The notes under the pieces were generated by a model. That model did no database searches. It saw only the letters and a program-made list of their open reading frames with translations, and was not told where the DNA came from. A stretch of DNA of 64,000 bases from contig CM044862.1 in the NCBI GenBank assembly GCA_024500155.1, positions 27,989,501 through 28,053,500 of the forward strand, written 5' to 3'. The translations under genes were made by a program, and so were the position numbers. Source of the DNA: Chenopodium formosanum. Taxonomy: Eukaryota > Streptophyta > Magnoliopsida > Caryophyllales > Amaranthaceae. Below are positions 1-9,930 of the stretch, piece by piece; position 1 is the first letter of the stretch; each line of letters begins with the position of its first letter.

Positions 1-703
1 GCCCTGCAGTGCTTGTGCGGGCTGGTTGTAGCTACTGGCCTAGCACGCCCAACACTTGCTTGTGCGGGATGCTTGGCGCTGCTGGCCTAGCACGCCCAAC
101 ACTTTCTTGTGTTGGCTGCTTGAAGCACTCGGCCAGCAAGCCGCGCATCAATGATGTAGGCTGCTAGCTGAGTGCCTTGCACATTGCGCGCGTTGGCCCA
201 GCATAGCTAGCATGATGTGGTAGCATTGGTGCGCTAGCATGCACCTGCCAGCCTAGGCTCGACTTGGTGCGGATACTAGCTACCAGGTATACCAAATGCC
301 CCTAGCACTCGATTTGCTCGGAGCATTCTAATGCTAGGGGTATTTTGGTCTTGTTGATTTATTATTTTTGTGTCTCGTATTTTATTATTTAGACTTGACT
401 TCCGACGCTCTGTTTTGACGCTCCAAGCTCGAATTTTCGACGTCTAAATATTTAATACTCAGGCGACAAATTAATTTATTCCGAATTAATTCGTCAAGTC
501 GGTTTTTATATTTGCTAGTGTATGACCCGAAGGGTTCAGTCAAGATTAAGCTGTAATATGAATTTTACATTAATATTACTCATTGGAAGCGGCCTCCACC
601 CAGACATTGCGATCACTTGACCTTGCTGAATATATTAGCTTTCTAATAATTCTAAACCCGCTATCAGAATAATACACTTGTTCGAAGGACACCATTCCTT
701 TCA
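1..703 (-). repeat. 3' LTR of copia A, partial at window edge
   Basis: Matches the last half of both LTRs of copy B (33889-35296 and 39818-41284) almost base for base, including the block from about 340 onwards. It ends in ...TTCCTTTCA at 703, so on the minus strand the LTR starts TGAAAGGAATGG. It is immediately preceded on that strand by a purine-rich PPT, which marks it as the 3' LTR. Positions 1-125 hold GC-rich minisatellite units of about 47 bp, also found in the other LTRs of this family. The LTR start lies outside the window. Confidence 0.85.
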
Positions 704-716
704 ATCTCCCACTTGT
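704..716 (-). promoter_or_regulatory. Polypurine tract of copia A
   Basis: On the minus strand the sequence reads ACAAGTGGGAGAT directly before the LTR start TGAAAGG. AAGTGGGAGAT is the usual plus-strand priming tract of this group of plant copia elements. The same tract stands before the 3' LTR of copy B at 35297. Confidence 0.8.
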
Positions 717-1569
717 CCTTCCGGACAAGTGTGCATTTAGTGTACAACCTTTTTCCTGTGTCGCTTAATGTCTCTTCATGAACTATAAGGTAAGATTTTT
801 ATGTCATCCTTAATACGTCCAGAAGTGTTTCTTGATTCCAAGTCCGACTGTCAATAAACAGATGATTTCTAAAATCCATCCGAGCACGGCCATGCATTTT
901 ACAGTCTCGCTCTACAAGAGGCCTTGTATACAACAAAGACATCTTCCCTATTTTAGTAGGGGGACATTCCCAGTTTTGTAATGTAGCTCCTCTTACTGAA
1001 AGTACCTTGCCGCCCGAGTGTTGCCGTTATAATCTCCTATTACTGCAGACGTTTGACAACATCAAAACAGACTAGTACTCAAACAAGAGAACTCACAATA
1101 CTCATGGTCAAGGAAATATTCTGATAGCCATAATGAGAACTATACTTATGACAATTTTTAATCTCTTAAAGTATTCTCATAGGTCGATCCAGTATGGTTG
1201 TAAACCAATACATGTGCAAATGATTTATGACAATCATGTCCTCGTAGCACAAGAAACAGTGCTATAGATCAAACTACACACTAATCTCAATTGGTCATTA
1301 ATTGTCCATCGTTTAAATGACCTCGATTAGGGACAATTTTTTATTATAATGTTTAATGTTCACTTAATAGGTGTTTCCTTATCAAGACTAGTCTTGATAC
1401 TCTATTTTGAATATTTCAAGAATCGAATGGATTCATTATTTAATTCTAAACCATAACTAAATAGCAAACGGAGTAATAAAATATTTCATGAAATTTATAT
1501 TACTACAAAACTGAAATGATTTTTGTTAGTGTCTTACATTATGAGTTAAAAATTTAATTAAAACACTAA

Positions 1570-2124
1570 CAGGGAAATCAAAGCCAGTCTCCTACATGCC
1601 TGATTCCCATTGCCTCAACGTGCTTGTTGTGCTGAACTTGAGGCAAAGGTTTAGTAAGTGGATCGGCTATGTTATCATTCGTTCATACTTTGCAAATTCT
1701 GATTTCACCTTCTGATTTCCATTCTCGAATCGTGTGAAACTTCCGTTTGACATGTTTAACTTTCTGATGTTCCTTTGGCTCTCTGGCCTGAGCAATAGCT
1801 CCATTGTTGTCACAATAGAGAGCTATTAGACCCTTTATACAGAGTACAACATCAAGTTCACCAATGAACTTACGAATCCAAACAGCCTCCTAAGCCTCTT
1901 TAGCAGCTGCTAAGTACTTGGCTTCGGGTCGTAAAATCTGCAGTTGTACTCTGCTTGGCACTTTTCCAACTAAACACTCCTCCATTAAAACAAAACACAT
2001 ATCCAGATTGCGATGTGAAATCGTCCCTGTCTTCCTGAAAGCTTGCGTTGGTATAACCTTCAACAACTAATTCTTCTAAACCACCATATACCAGGAATTT
2101 ATCCTTGTTCCTTTTCAGGTACAT
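1570..2124 (-). pseudogene. Copia A RNase H, degenerate
   Basis: The minus-strand translation contains YTNASFQEDRDDFTSQSGYV, then a motif of the form CFNGGVFSWKSAKQ, the usual copia RNase H core (Y-T/S-D-A-D/S-F ... SQSGY ... WKSAKQ). The catalytic aspartate of the opening YTDAS motif is replaced by asparagine here, and the reading frame is closed by stops on both sides, so the enzyme would be inactive. It follows the RT on the minus strand and is followed by about 850 bp of non-coding sequence down to the PPT. Confidence 0.75.
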
Positions 2125-2304
2125 TAGGATATTCTTGGCCGCAGTCCAATGGGCCTCTCTTGTATCTCATTGGTAACGACTCGTAGTACTCAAAACATAC
2201 GATACATCTGGCCTAGTACATATCATGTCATACATGATTGATCCAATAAGCGAAGCATATGGAATAAGATTCATTCTTTTTAGCCCATCAGGTGTAAGTG
2301 GACA

Positions 2305-3069
2305 CTACTTCTTGCTCAGGGTTATGCCATGTGACATTGGCAGGTGACCTCTTTTGGCCCCTTCCATACCAAATCGGGCAAGTACCTTATCAATATAAGT
2401 ACTTTGACTCAATCCAATCATCCTTTTTGATCTATCCCTATAGATCTTGATGCCTAGTATGTACTGAGCCTCTCCTAAGTATTTCATTGAGAAAAATTTT
2501 CCAAGCCAAGACTTTATAGACTCTAACAACGAAATGTTGTTTCCAATGAGCAATATGTCATCGACATATAATTTTAAGAAGGTGATGTCACTCCCACTGA
2601 CCTTCTTGCAAACACAAGATTTATCTGGATTTTTTATAAAACCAAACTTACCAATGGCTTCATTGAATCGCAGATTCCAACTTCTGCTAGCTTGCTTCAG
2701 TCCATAAATGGGCTTCTTAAGCTTACAAACCTTCCCAGCATTGTTTTGGTCGACAAAACCTTCTAGCTGTGTCATGTACACAGTTTCTTCAAAAGTACCA
2801 TTTAAGAAGGCGGTTTTGACGTCCATCTGCCATATTTCATAGTTGTAATATGTAGTATTCGCTAGGAGGATCCGAACGGATTTAAGCATTGCGACTGGTG
2901 AAAAGGTTTCCTCGTCATCAATACCATGAACTTTTTTATAACCTTTTGCCACCAGTCTAGCTTTATAAATGAATACATTTACATCTTTGTCGGTTTTCAT
3001 CTTGAAAATCCATTTGCATCCGATAGGTGTATAACCTTTTGGTAAGTCAACCATCGCTTTACATGCCAT
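2305..3069 (-). pseudogene. Copia A reverse transcriptase
   Basis: A 254-residue open stretch covering most of the copia RT (RVT_2 family). Visible landmarks in order are GCKWIFKMK, KARLVAKGY, ETFSPVAMLKS, WQMDVKTAFLNG, IYGLKQASRSW, and the catalytic LYVDDILLIGNN with its two aspartates. The enzyme copies element RNA into cDNA in the particle. This piece retains the YVDD box but is cut off from gag, protease and integrase by stops, and the normal HGxDYEETF motif reads HGIDDEETF. The initial methionine is internal to the original polyprotein and is not a true start. Confidence 0.88.
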
Positions 3070-3197
3070 TTAGCAGATTCGGTGCTCTCCATCGCTTTCT
3101 TGTAGGTTGCCGGTTCATCTCCATCCATAATTAGGATGTCCTCTGATTTCTCGGTTAACACTAAACCTAGATATCTATCAGGTTGAGATATCGACCT

Positions 3198-4186
3198 CTA
3201 AGACCTATGTAAGGTAATGGATTGATGATTTGCATTGCCGGTTTGACTTTCCACATGTAGATCATTTTGACCTACGTCAACAGATGTTGTTAGAGCACTT
3301 TTAATGTTATTCTGATTATGTTTCTCATTCTCACGAACATCGTCGAGTTCGATTTTCCTCCCACATGTCATTTTGGAAAGGTGTTCCTTCTCCAAAAAGA
3401 CATCATCGCAAGCAACAAACACTTTGTTCTCCGATTTGTTGTAGAAGTAATACCCTCTAGTTTCTTTTGGGTGACCCACAAAGTAAACCTTGTCAGATTT
3501 GGGATAAAGTTTGTCAGAAATCAATTTCTTGACAGATGCTTCGCATCCCCATATCTTTAGAAAAGACAACCTAGGAGGTTTCTTTGTCCATAATTCATAT
3601 GGTGTCTTTCTACAGCTTTTGATGGTGCACGGTTCAGTGTTAGTGCTGTAGTTAGAAGTGCGTGTCCCCAGAAAGAGATAGGAACATCACTAAAACCCAT
3701 TGTTTATTGTACCATGTCCAAAAAGGTTCGATTTCTCCTTTCGGATACTCTGTTCCATTGAGGAGTTACCAGAGGTGTCAATTCTGAAAGTATACCTTTT
3801 TCTTTTAGATGGTCATCGAGTTCTTGGCTCAAATATTCACCACCTCGATCCAATCGAAGGGCTTTGATTTTCTTGCCAAGATGATTTTCAACTTCACTCT
3901 AAAATTCTTTGAACTTTACAAATGAATTAGATTTATGTGACATTAGTCATATATAACCATATCTACTATAGTTGTCTGTGAAGGTGATAAAAGATTGGTG
4001 TCCATTTCTTGTGGTTAAGCTCATTGGTCCACACACATCAGTTTGTATTAGGCCTAATAAGTCTCTTGCCCTTTCTCCTATCTTGGAGAATGGCTGTTTA
4101 ATCATCTTTCCTAATAAACATCCCTCGCAATTCTCAAACGATTCTAAATCGAATGAGTAAAGAACACCTTCTTGAAGAAGTCTCAT
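3198..4186 (-). pseudogene. Copia A integrase, broken
   Basis: Two minus-strand stretches. 4186-3947 has CEGCLLGKM (second half of the H2C2 zinc finger), QTDVCGPM with the first catalytic aspartate, and FTDNYSRYGYI with the second. 3569-3198 has the C-terminal part found in this lineage: LKIWGCEASVKKL, YFVGHPKETRGYYFYN and VFLEKEHL. The middle, with the catalytic glutamate, lies in frame-shifted sequence around 3600-3900. Integrase joins the cDNA ends to host DNA. This copy is clearly inactive. Confidence 0.82.
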
Positions 4187-4424
4187 TGTCTTTTACTCGA
4201 AATTCAAAACCCTTAGCGTCCAACGCTGAAATTGAAATGATGTTTTTGGTAATGTTGGGAACATAATAAACGTTATCTAGTTCCGAAACAAGCCCGATGG
4301 GAAAAGACAAACTAAGAGTTTCTACGGATATGCCACTAATTTTGGCTCCATTGCCGACCCGGAGTTCAACCTCTCCCTTCTCTTGCCTTCTAGCGTTCCT
4401 TAGTCCCTGAGAATTGGAACAAAG

Positions 4425-4500
4425 GTGTGAGCCACATCCGGTATCTAATACCTATGATGCTAAGCTAGTGAAGCTAAAGTCTATAACGAATATACCTGAT
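4425..4500 (-). pseudogene. Copia A protease active-site remnant
   Basis: Minus-strand translation gives FTSLAS, then a stop, then VLDTGCGSHLC. D-T/S-G-C-(S/T)-H is the copia aspartic-protease active-site motif, which cleaves the gag-pol polyprotein. Only the motif and a few flanking residues are readable, and an in-frame TAG at 4451-4453 precedes it. It sits at the expected place between gag and integrase. Confidence 0.6.
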
Positions 4501-4582
4501 TTAGAAGCAACGGTTCCGTTTTCTTATCTTCCTTGAACTTGAGGCAATCTCTCTTCTAATGTCCCTTGTTCTTACAGTAGAA

Positions 4583-5263
4583 TCATTCGGAATTTGATTT
4601 ACAAGATTCTACCTTCTTCCTCTCTTGGTTATCCTTGGTAGCTTTAGGCTTATGCGGAAAGGTTTTCTTCTTGCCCTTTCCCTTAGAGCCTTTCTTCTTT
4701 TTGCCTAAGAATTTGAACGGCTTCCCCTTTTTTATCATGAGCATATCATGCTTCCCCTCATCCTTGAGCGTTTGCTCTTCTTGCTTTAACATACCATGAA
4801 GCTCGATGAGGGTTTTCACCATGTTGTGAATGTTATAGTTCATCTTGAAATGATCATAGCCTTTGTGCAGCAAGTGGAGAATAATGTCAATTGCCATCTA
4901 GGTTGAATACCCTGCATCAAGCCTTCCCATGTTCTCAAACAATCCTATCATTTTGAGTACATGTGGGCTGACTGGCTCTCCTTTCTTGAGCTTGCTCTTA
5001 AGGATTCCCTGTGGGTTTCAAACCTTTCGGTTCGGGCTTGCTCTTGAAACATATTCTGCAATTCAGAAATGATCTAAAACCTGTCTCCTTTTCAAAGAAA
5101 GTCTTTTGAAGCACTGGAGATATTGTGGCCAACATGATGCATTTGACATCTCGATTGGCACTTTGCCATCGATTTAGGGCAACCTGAGTCACCTCCTCAT
5201 CGGGAGCCTCGGGCATTTCCTCAACAAGGACATATTCCTTTTGCTCTTGCATGGTAACAATTC
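4583..5263 (-). pseudogene. Copia A gag, C-terminal part
   Basis: Minus-strand translation from 5252 begins QEQKEYVLVEEMPEAPDEE and contains NRWQSANRDVKCIMLATISP, the characteristic copia gag of this lineage. It continues with frameshifts into the 4897-4583 stretch, which has a lysine- and glycine-rich nucleocapsid-like tail (GKKKKGSKGKGKKK). No intact CCHC finger is readable. The first 34 codons lie on the far side of the insert, at 5800-5700. The methionine at 5252 is internal to gag. Confidence 0.8.
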
Positions 5264-5699
5264 CACTACGTGAAAAAATTAAATTGGCACCGATTCAAAC
5301 CCGGCAAAAGGCACCGGTTTAAACCGGTGCCAATGTGGGGGGTACCAATAAGTGCTTTTAAAAGGCACCGGTTCACACTGGTGCCAAAACTCGGAATTGG
5401 CCCAAAAAATTTAATTCACTATTTTGGGCACCGGTTAACCGGTGCCAAAAATGCCAAATAATAATTATTTTTTAAAATTAAAAATTAAATAAACTAGAAT
5501 TAAATGAGAATACAAAATATAAATCGAACATCACAACCAATATAATTCAATCTATTCAATATATATATAATCAAAAAAAAATTACAGTATAGATCAATAA
5601 AAAAAATTACAATATTTTAATCAAAATAAAAAATTACAACATATAAATAAATAAAAAAAAATTACAATATAAATCACAAAAAAAAATCACAATATAAAT
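5264..5699. mobile_element. CACTA-like insert in copia A gag
   Basis: It splits gag between the codons for ...NWQRNLRI and ...QEQKEYV. The left end reads CACTACGTGAAAAA, the typical CACTA transposon terminus. Just inside it, 5285-5450 holds repeated GGCACCGG...CCGGTGCC inverted motifs of the kind that form CACTA subterminal repeats. 5460-5699 is A-rich and built of repeated 'attacaatataaatcac' units. The right end shows no matching CACTA terminus, so the element is one-ended, truncated, or not a canonical CACTA. Copy B carries the same insert at the same gag position (35931-36400). Confidence 0.65.
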
Positions 5700-5800
5700 C
5701 GCAAGTTCCTTTGCCAATTAAGAAAATTTGGCCCACTCAACTTTTCCTTGTCGAGAATTGAGCGTAACGAGAATTGGTTGTTTGAGTTATTTGAAGACAT
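5700..5800 (-). pseudogene. Copia A gag, N-terminal part with start codon
   Basis: On the minus strand the ATG at 5800-5798 opens MSSNNSNNQFSLRSILDKE, leading into LSGPNFLNWQRNLRI, the standard start of this copia gag family. This is the true gag start. The frame is then broken by the insert at 5264-5699. Directly upstream on the minus strand, TTTCAATTGTAG|AATC precedes the ATG and resembles a splice acceptor. Confidence 0.8.
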
Positions 5801-7918
5801 GATTCTACAATTGAAAGAATTTTAATGAAAAACCATTCATGAAATTTAAATAAGAATGAATTCATGCATTTTAATCAATCTTATTTAAAATGTCTTATTC
5901 ACACATTTAAAGTTGTCCCGAATTTGGTGAGAATAAGTCGATTCCAAGATCCGAAGAAACAAAGAGTGGTTAAGCATGCTTTGGCTTGTCTTAACACTCA
6001 ATATTTTAAGGTAAGCAATGCTTTTCTAATGGATCCAAGCCATTCTTGGTTGAATAAATCGAAGTATCTAATGCTCTCTCAATAATTCATTCCATTTGCC
6101 ACGACATGTTAGGACTTCATCACTCATATCGTTGAGTACAACCAAAACCAACTTGCATACCTGGTATGCCTTACTTCCTAGGAGTTGTAATGATTCCTCG
6201 CTTTGGCGTAGCCCATCACGACCCTCGTTCAGACGGTAAGTGTTATTTTGGAATGGCAAGTTTTTACTCAATATTTAGGGACCTAGGGTTTCTATGCTGG
6301 TTGATTTAAGTGAACTTAATTAATCATCACAACATTCGAAATCCTAAACATGTATCTAACATATAAAACATATATATATAAATTGAAAAAGATAAATATA
6401 GATGCATTTGGCAACTAGCATGACCCCTTGAGATCTTCAAAAGGTCTTCATTTGCAACTTCATGGCTACGTCTTCCAAGAAACTCCATCTTCAAGACTTG
6501 ACCATAATGAAATGCGACTACTAGTATCTACGATTAGGACTAATCTAAATATTAAGGTACAAAAATACTCAACGGTACGAAGACCAAAAATACATCACGG
6601 ATCACAGTCCATATTTTATATCCTAATCGGGTCGCACTAGTTGCCATTTCATAAAACATGTGAGAAAATATACATTCCCTTCATCCATTCACTATTTGTG
6701 AATGGCCCATGCATTTTACAACGGTAAACAAGTAACAATGCAAATAAAACACTCGTGAACTAGTAACTAATCTAGGTGGTAAATCCAATTAACGCGCTTA
6801 ATTAAAACTAGTCAAAGTTATTATAACCGATTATGTAAATAAGCGCAATTTAATATTTGAAGCTCCCACTAAACTCCACATCCAACTTAATTAATCCAAT
6901 TAATTAAGCCGGTAATTCCCAAAAAAAAATTTAAATTATATTTTGCCAATGCCGCTCAAAACCGAGGCCTAGCCTCCAAAAATTTACTAAAATAATTGAA
7001 ACAAATTAGATTTATAAAATAATTAAAACGACAACTTTTAAGCAAATTTACGTAGTCCAAAGTGTCTAAGTGCCTTGCACTAAGACACGGAGTGCTCACA
7101 TTTTGCACAACCGTGAGATGCTCAATGAACGTGGGAGTGGGCCCGATGTTGCTAAGCGTTACACAACCCACATCAACGAACTTTCACACATAAAAAACAT
7201 GGCCCTCGATATCTATGTTGAACGAATTCATTGCATTACATTGCTTCGCGAGCAACGTTTACGCATACCCCTAATTACATAATACATGCACCAAGTTTAA
7301 ACGATGCACCATGTGCTCGTGCCCCACATCACCGCGCCACAGCAGCCCCAAGTGCACGCAACACAGCACACATGCACACACGCACGCACATGGCAGCGTG
7401 CTGCTGTACTGCGATGCGCGTGCGATCGCGCACACCAACCACACAATGGTTGCATGCACAGGTCATGGCAGCCCCCTTGGAAGCCACATGCGGGGTGTTA
7501 TGCAGCCCGGCTAGCCATGGGTGTTCATGCCTTGTTTTGCATGCCATTAGCCTCGGGATTTGATCCAAAAAAAAAAAAAATTTTACGTGACTTTCGAAAT
7601 TAATTCTAAATTAATTTTAGAACTAATTTTAATGAGCAAAATTAAAATTTAAATAAGTCTAACTCAAATCAAGTTTTTAAAGTGCATGCAACCAAAATAA
7701 TTCCCAAGAATCATTCTTTAATTAAATTGGTTTAACTTGGTGCAATAAAATGAATAGGGCAAATACTCACTATTAATTTAATTAATTTAAATTAACTTTG
7801 AGTTTTGAAAAAATAAGAGAAAATTGGAAAAATTAACATAAACTCAATAAAGATTCCAACTTTAATACTTGTGAATCCTTGAAAAATTATATCGTCCAAT
7901 ATAAAGATAAACAATTAT
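5801..7918 (-). other. Long non-coding leader of copia A
   Basis: More than 2 kb between the gag start and the remnant 5' LTR with no protein-like frame. It aligns closely with the leader of copy B (36502-38680) and more loosely with copy C (50040-51850). The best-conserved stretch is 5925-6110. At 7304-7560 there is a short GC/CA-rich patch that makes chance ORFs in several frames. At about 7918 the leader jumps directly into mid-LTR sequence, so a stretch corresponding to 38680-40397 of copy B is missing. Confidence 0.75.
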
Positions 7919-8570
7919 GCATCAAGCTACCCCTCACAATGCTCCACATGGCACTACACTTGGGCACCAAGGCAACCCAAGGTGGGATGCCATGTGCAGC
8001 TGCCAGCAGGCCCAACACAAGCGTGCGGGCTGCTTGGCGCTGCTGGCCCAGCAGTGTTAGTGTGGGCTGCTTGGCGTTGCAGGCCTAGCACGCCCTGCAC
8101 TTTCTTGTGTGGGCTGCTTGGCGAACTTGGCCAGCAAGCCGTGCATCAATGATGTGAGCTGCTAGCTGAGTGCCTTGCACTTTGCGCGCATTGGCCCATC
8201 ATAGCTAGCATGCTGTGCTAGCATTGGTGCGCTAGCACGCACCAGCCATCTTAGGCTCGGCTTGGTGCGCATGCTAGCCACCATGGTATACCAAATATCC
8301 CTAGCACTCGGTTTACTAGGGGCATTTTTAAGCTAGGGGTATTTTGGTCTTGTTGATTTATTATTTTCGTGTCTCGTCGTTTATTATTTTGACTTGATTT
8401 CTGACGCTTGGTTTCGGCGCTCTAAGCTCGAATTTCCGAAGTCTAAATATTTAATACTCAGGCAACGAATTAATTTCTTCTGAATTAATTTGTTGAGTCG
8501 ATTCGTATATTTTTAGGGGTATGACCCAAAGGGTTTGGTCAAGATTAAGTTGTAATATTACTTATACATG
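7919..8570 (-). repeat. Remnant 5' LTR of copia A
   Basis: Matches the second half of the copy B LTRs (40398-41150), starting at ATGCATCAAGCTACCCC and including the minisatellite (8010-8130) and the 'gtattttggtcttgttgattta' block. It stops at about 8570 in the middle of the conserved TTATACATTAATATT motif, where a Tat/Ogre-type LTR fragment begins. The last 130 bp or so of the LTR, including its terminus, are lost. Confidence 0.8.
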
Positions 8571-9930
8571 TGATTTTCTTAATCAGCGCAAAACGCCAGC
8601 TGTAGCGCCTAGCGCTACGTTGGGCGCCTGGCGCCAGCTTTGGTGCCTGGCGCCAATGGCCAGCGTTGGCGCTAGTTCTGTTTTACGTGCGCCAGACTTT
8701 ATTTTAATATTTTATCTTTTTGGCTGATTTTCTCTATAAATAACGTATTAAAAACTCCGTTTTGGATAACCAATTTTCAACTACAATTCACCAACTCTCA
8801 TCTAGATTTTCTTGATTACACTATCTCTCTCTTTTCTAAACTAGCTTCTCTCAAATATAAAATTCTGCATTCATCAGATTTAGATACACCTAGTCATATC
8901 CGAAGTTGCCTTCGCCCTAGACGTGAAAGGTTTAAGTTATGAGGGTTTGGTCCCAAATCTCTATTTCAATTATTTAATTTAATTGTTTTGTTTATTATTT
9001 TCCTTGAAGTTACTAACGTGTGTATTTTGTTATTAGAAAGAGGTACGAGGCATCAAAGTAAGTACTTTAATGGTTTAATTGATGTTATGATATAGAGTTC
9101 ATGCTTAGAATGTTATTATGATTCCTAGTATCATGTCTAGGGTGAACTTAATATCAAATATGGTTGTTATGATGCTTCCAATGTTCTTCCTAATATTTAT
9201 GATTGTTTGTATCATGTTAGGGTTAAAGGTTTGATTTTTATGCTTAGTGACATGCTAGGGTTTGTTATCAATCTTGTTAGTATCATGCCTAGGATCTTGC
9301 TATTATTATGCTTTAACATGATTATGATAAATATGATTATTTTATGATAATTACTATTATTATGATTATAATTGTTACAATAATTATTGTTATTGTTATT
9401 ATTATGTTGCTTGATAATATATTGTTATTGCTTGATCACCTTTTATACATGTTAAAGGGAATTGGTACTTGTAATCACGCTTAATGAGATAATTTATTAA
9501 TAATCTTGTTTAGGGTTAATATGATTATAATTCAAGTGATCGCCAATAATAGATTTATTTGTTCATTTCATTCAACCAATATAGAGTAAATAGGTTTAGG
9601 GTTAAAACTATTGATTGCATGTTAGTCTGAAGCGCACATGAGTACGATCAGAATAAAGTAGAGGCCTATTATTAGGGCAGGTTCAATCTCTTTTAGGTTG
9701 GATTTGTACCTTCATCCCCGAACCCTTATTTGGTTCAAGACCTTATGAAGTTGACGATCTCTTGGATCGTTAAGGGGTGTAACCTTCACCTCGTGAACGG
9801 TTTACAAGTTCCTAAAACTTGTTGGCGATTCTTTTGCTCTATCTTCTTCCCTTTTGGACGCCATCGTACTTTAGTGTATGATCATAGTGGGGTTCAAGCT
9901 AGGGGTTTAACGCTTGAAATATTCCTTACA
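8571..9930 (+). repeat. Truncated Tat/Ogre-type LTR, plus orientation
   Basis: Reverse-complement homologue of 12043-13909 over its whole length. Shared blocks include the TATA region, 'gcttcaaatttccctttaa'-like R/U5 sequence, the 'aacttgttggcgattct' stretch and the end GCTTGAAATATTCCTTACA. Compared with that LTR, about the first 570 bp are missing on the left. It is followed by ATCACTCAC and not by a primer-binding site, so it is a 3' LTR end or a solo-LTR remnant. It contains a cluster of GC-rich palindromes at 8586-8697, just before the TATA box. Confidence 0.7.
8733..8742 (+). promoter_or_regulatory. Putative TATA box of Tat/Ogre-type LTR
   Basis: CTATAAATA lies at the same place in this LTR and in its reverse-complement counterpart (13196-13207), downstream of the palindrome cluster. 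It is the likely U3 core promoter. The assignment rests on motif and position only. Confidence 0.5.

Larger units (their letters stand above)
1..8570 (-). mobile_element. Ty1/copia element A, decayed, 5'-truncated
   Basis: Minus-strand copia element whose 3' LTR runs off the left edge. From right to left: remnant 5' LTR (7919-8570), long leader (5801-7918), gag (5800-4583, with an insert at 5264-5699), protease, integrase, reverse transcriptase and RNase H (about 4500-1600), PPT (704-716) and 3' LTR (to 703). The domain order PR-INT-RT-RH is diagnostic of Ty1/copia. Gag and RT resemble the Tork/Angela/Ikeros side of the superfamily, but I cannot fix the lineage. Stops and frameshifts in every domain make it non-functional. 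Its closest relative here is copy B (33889-41284). Confidence 0.9.

Noticed and set aside
7231..7603. Overlapping ORFs of 62-110 codons on both strands
   Set aside because: They lie in the non-coding copia leader, in a CA/GC-rich patch. The same frames are not conserved in copy B, and no family is recognised.
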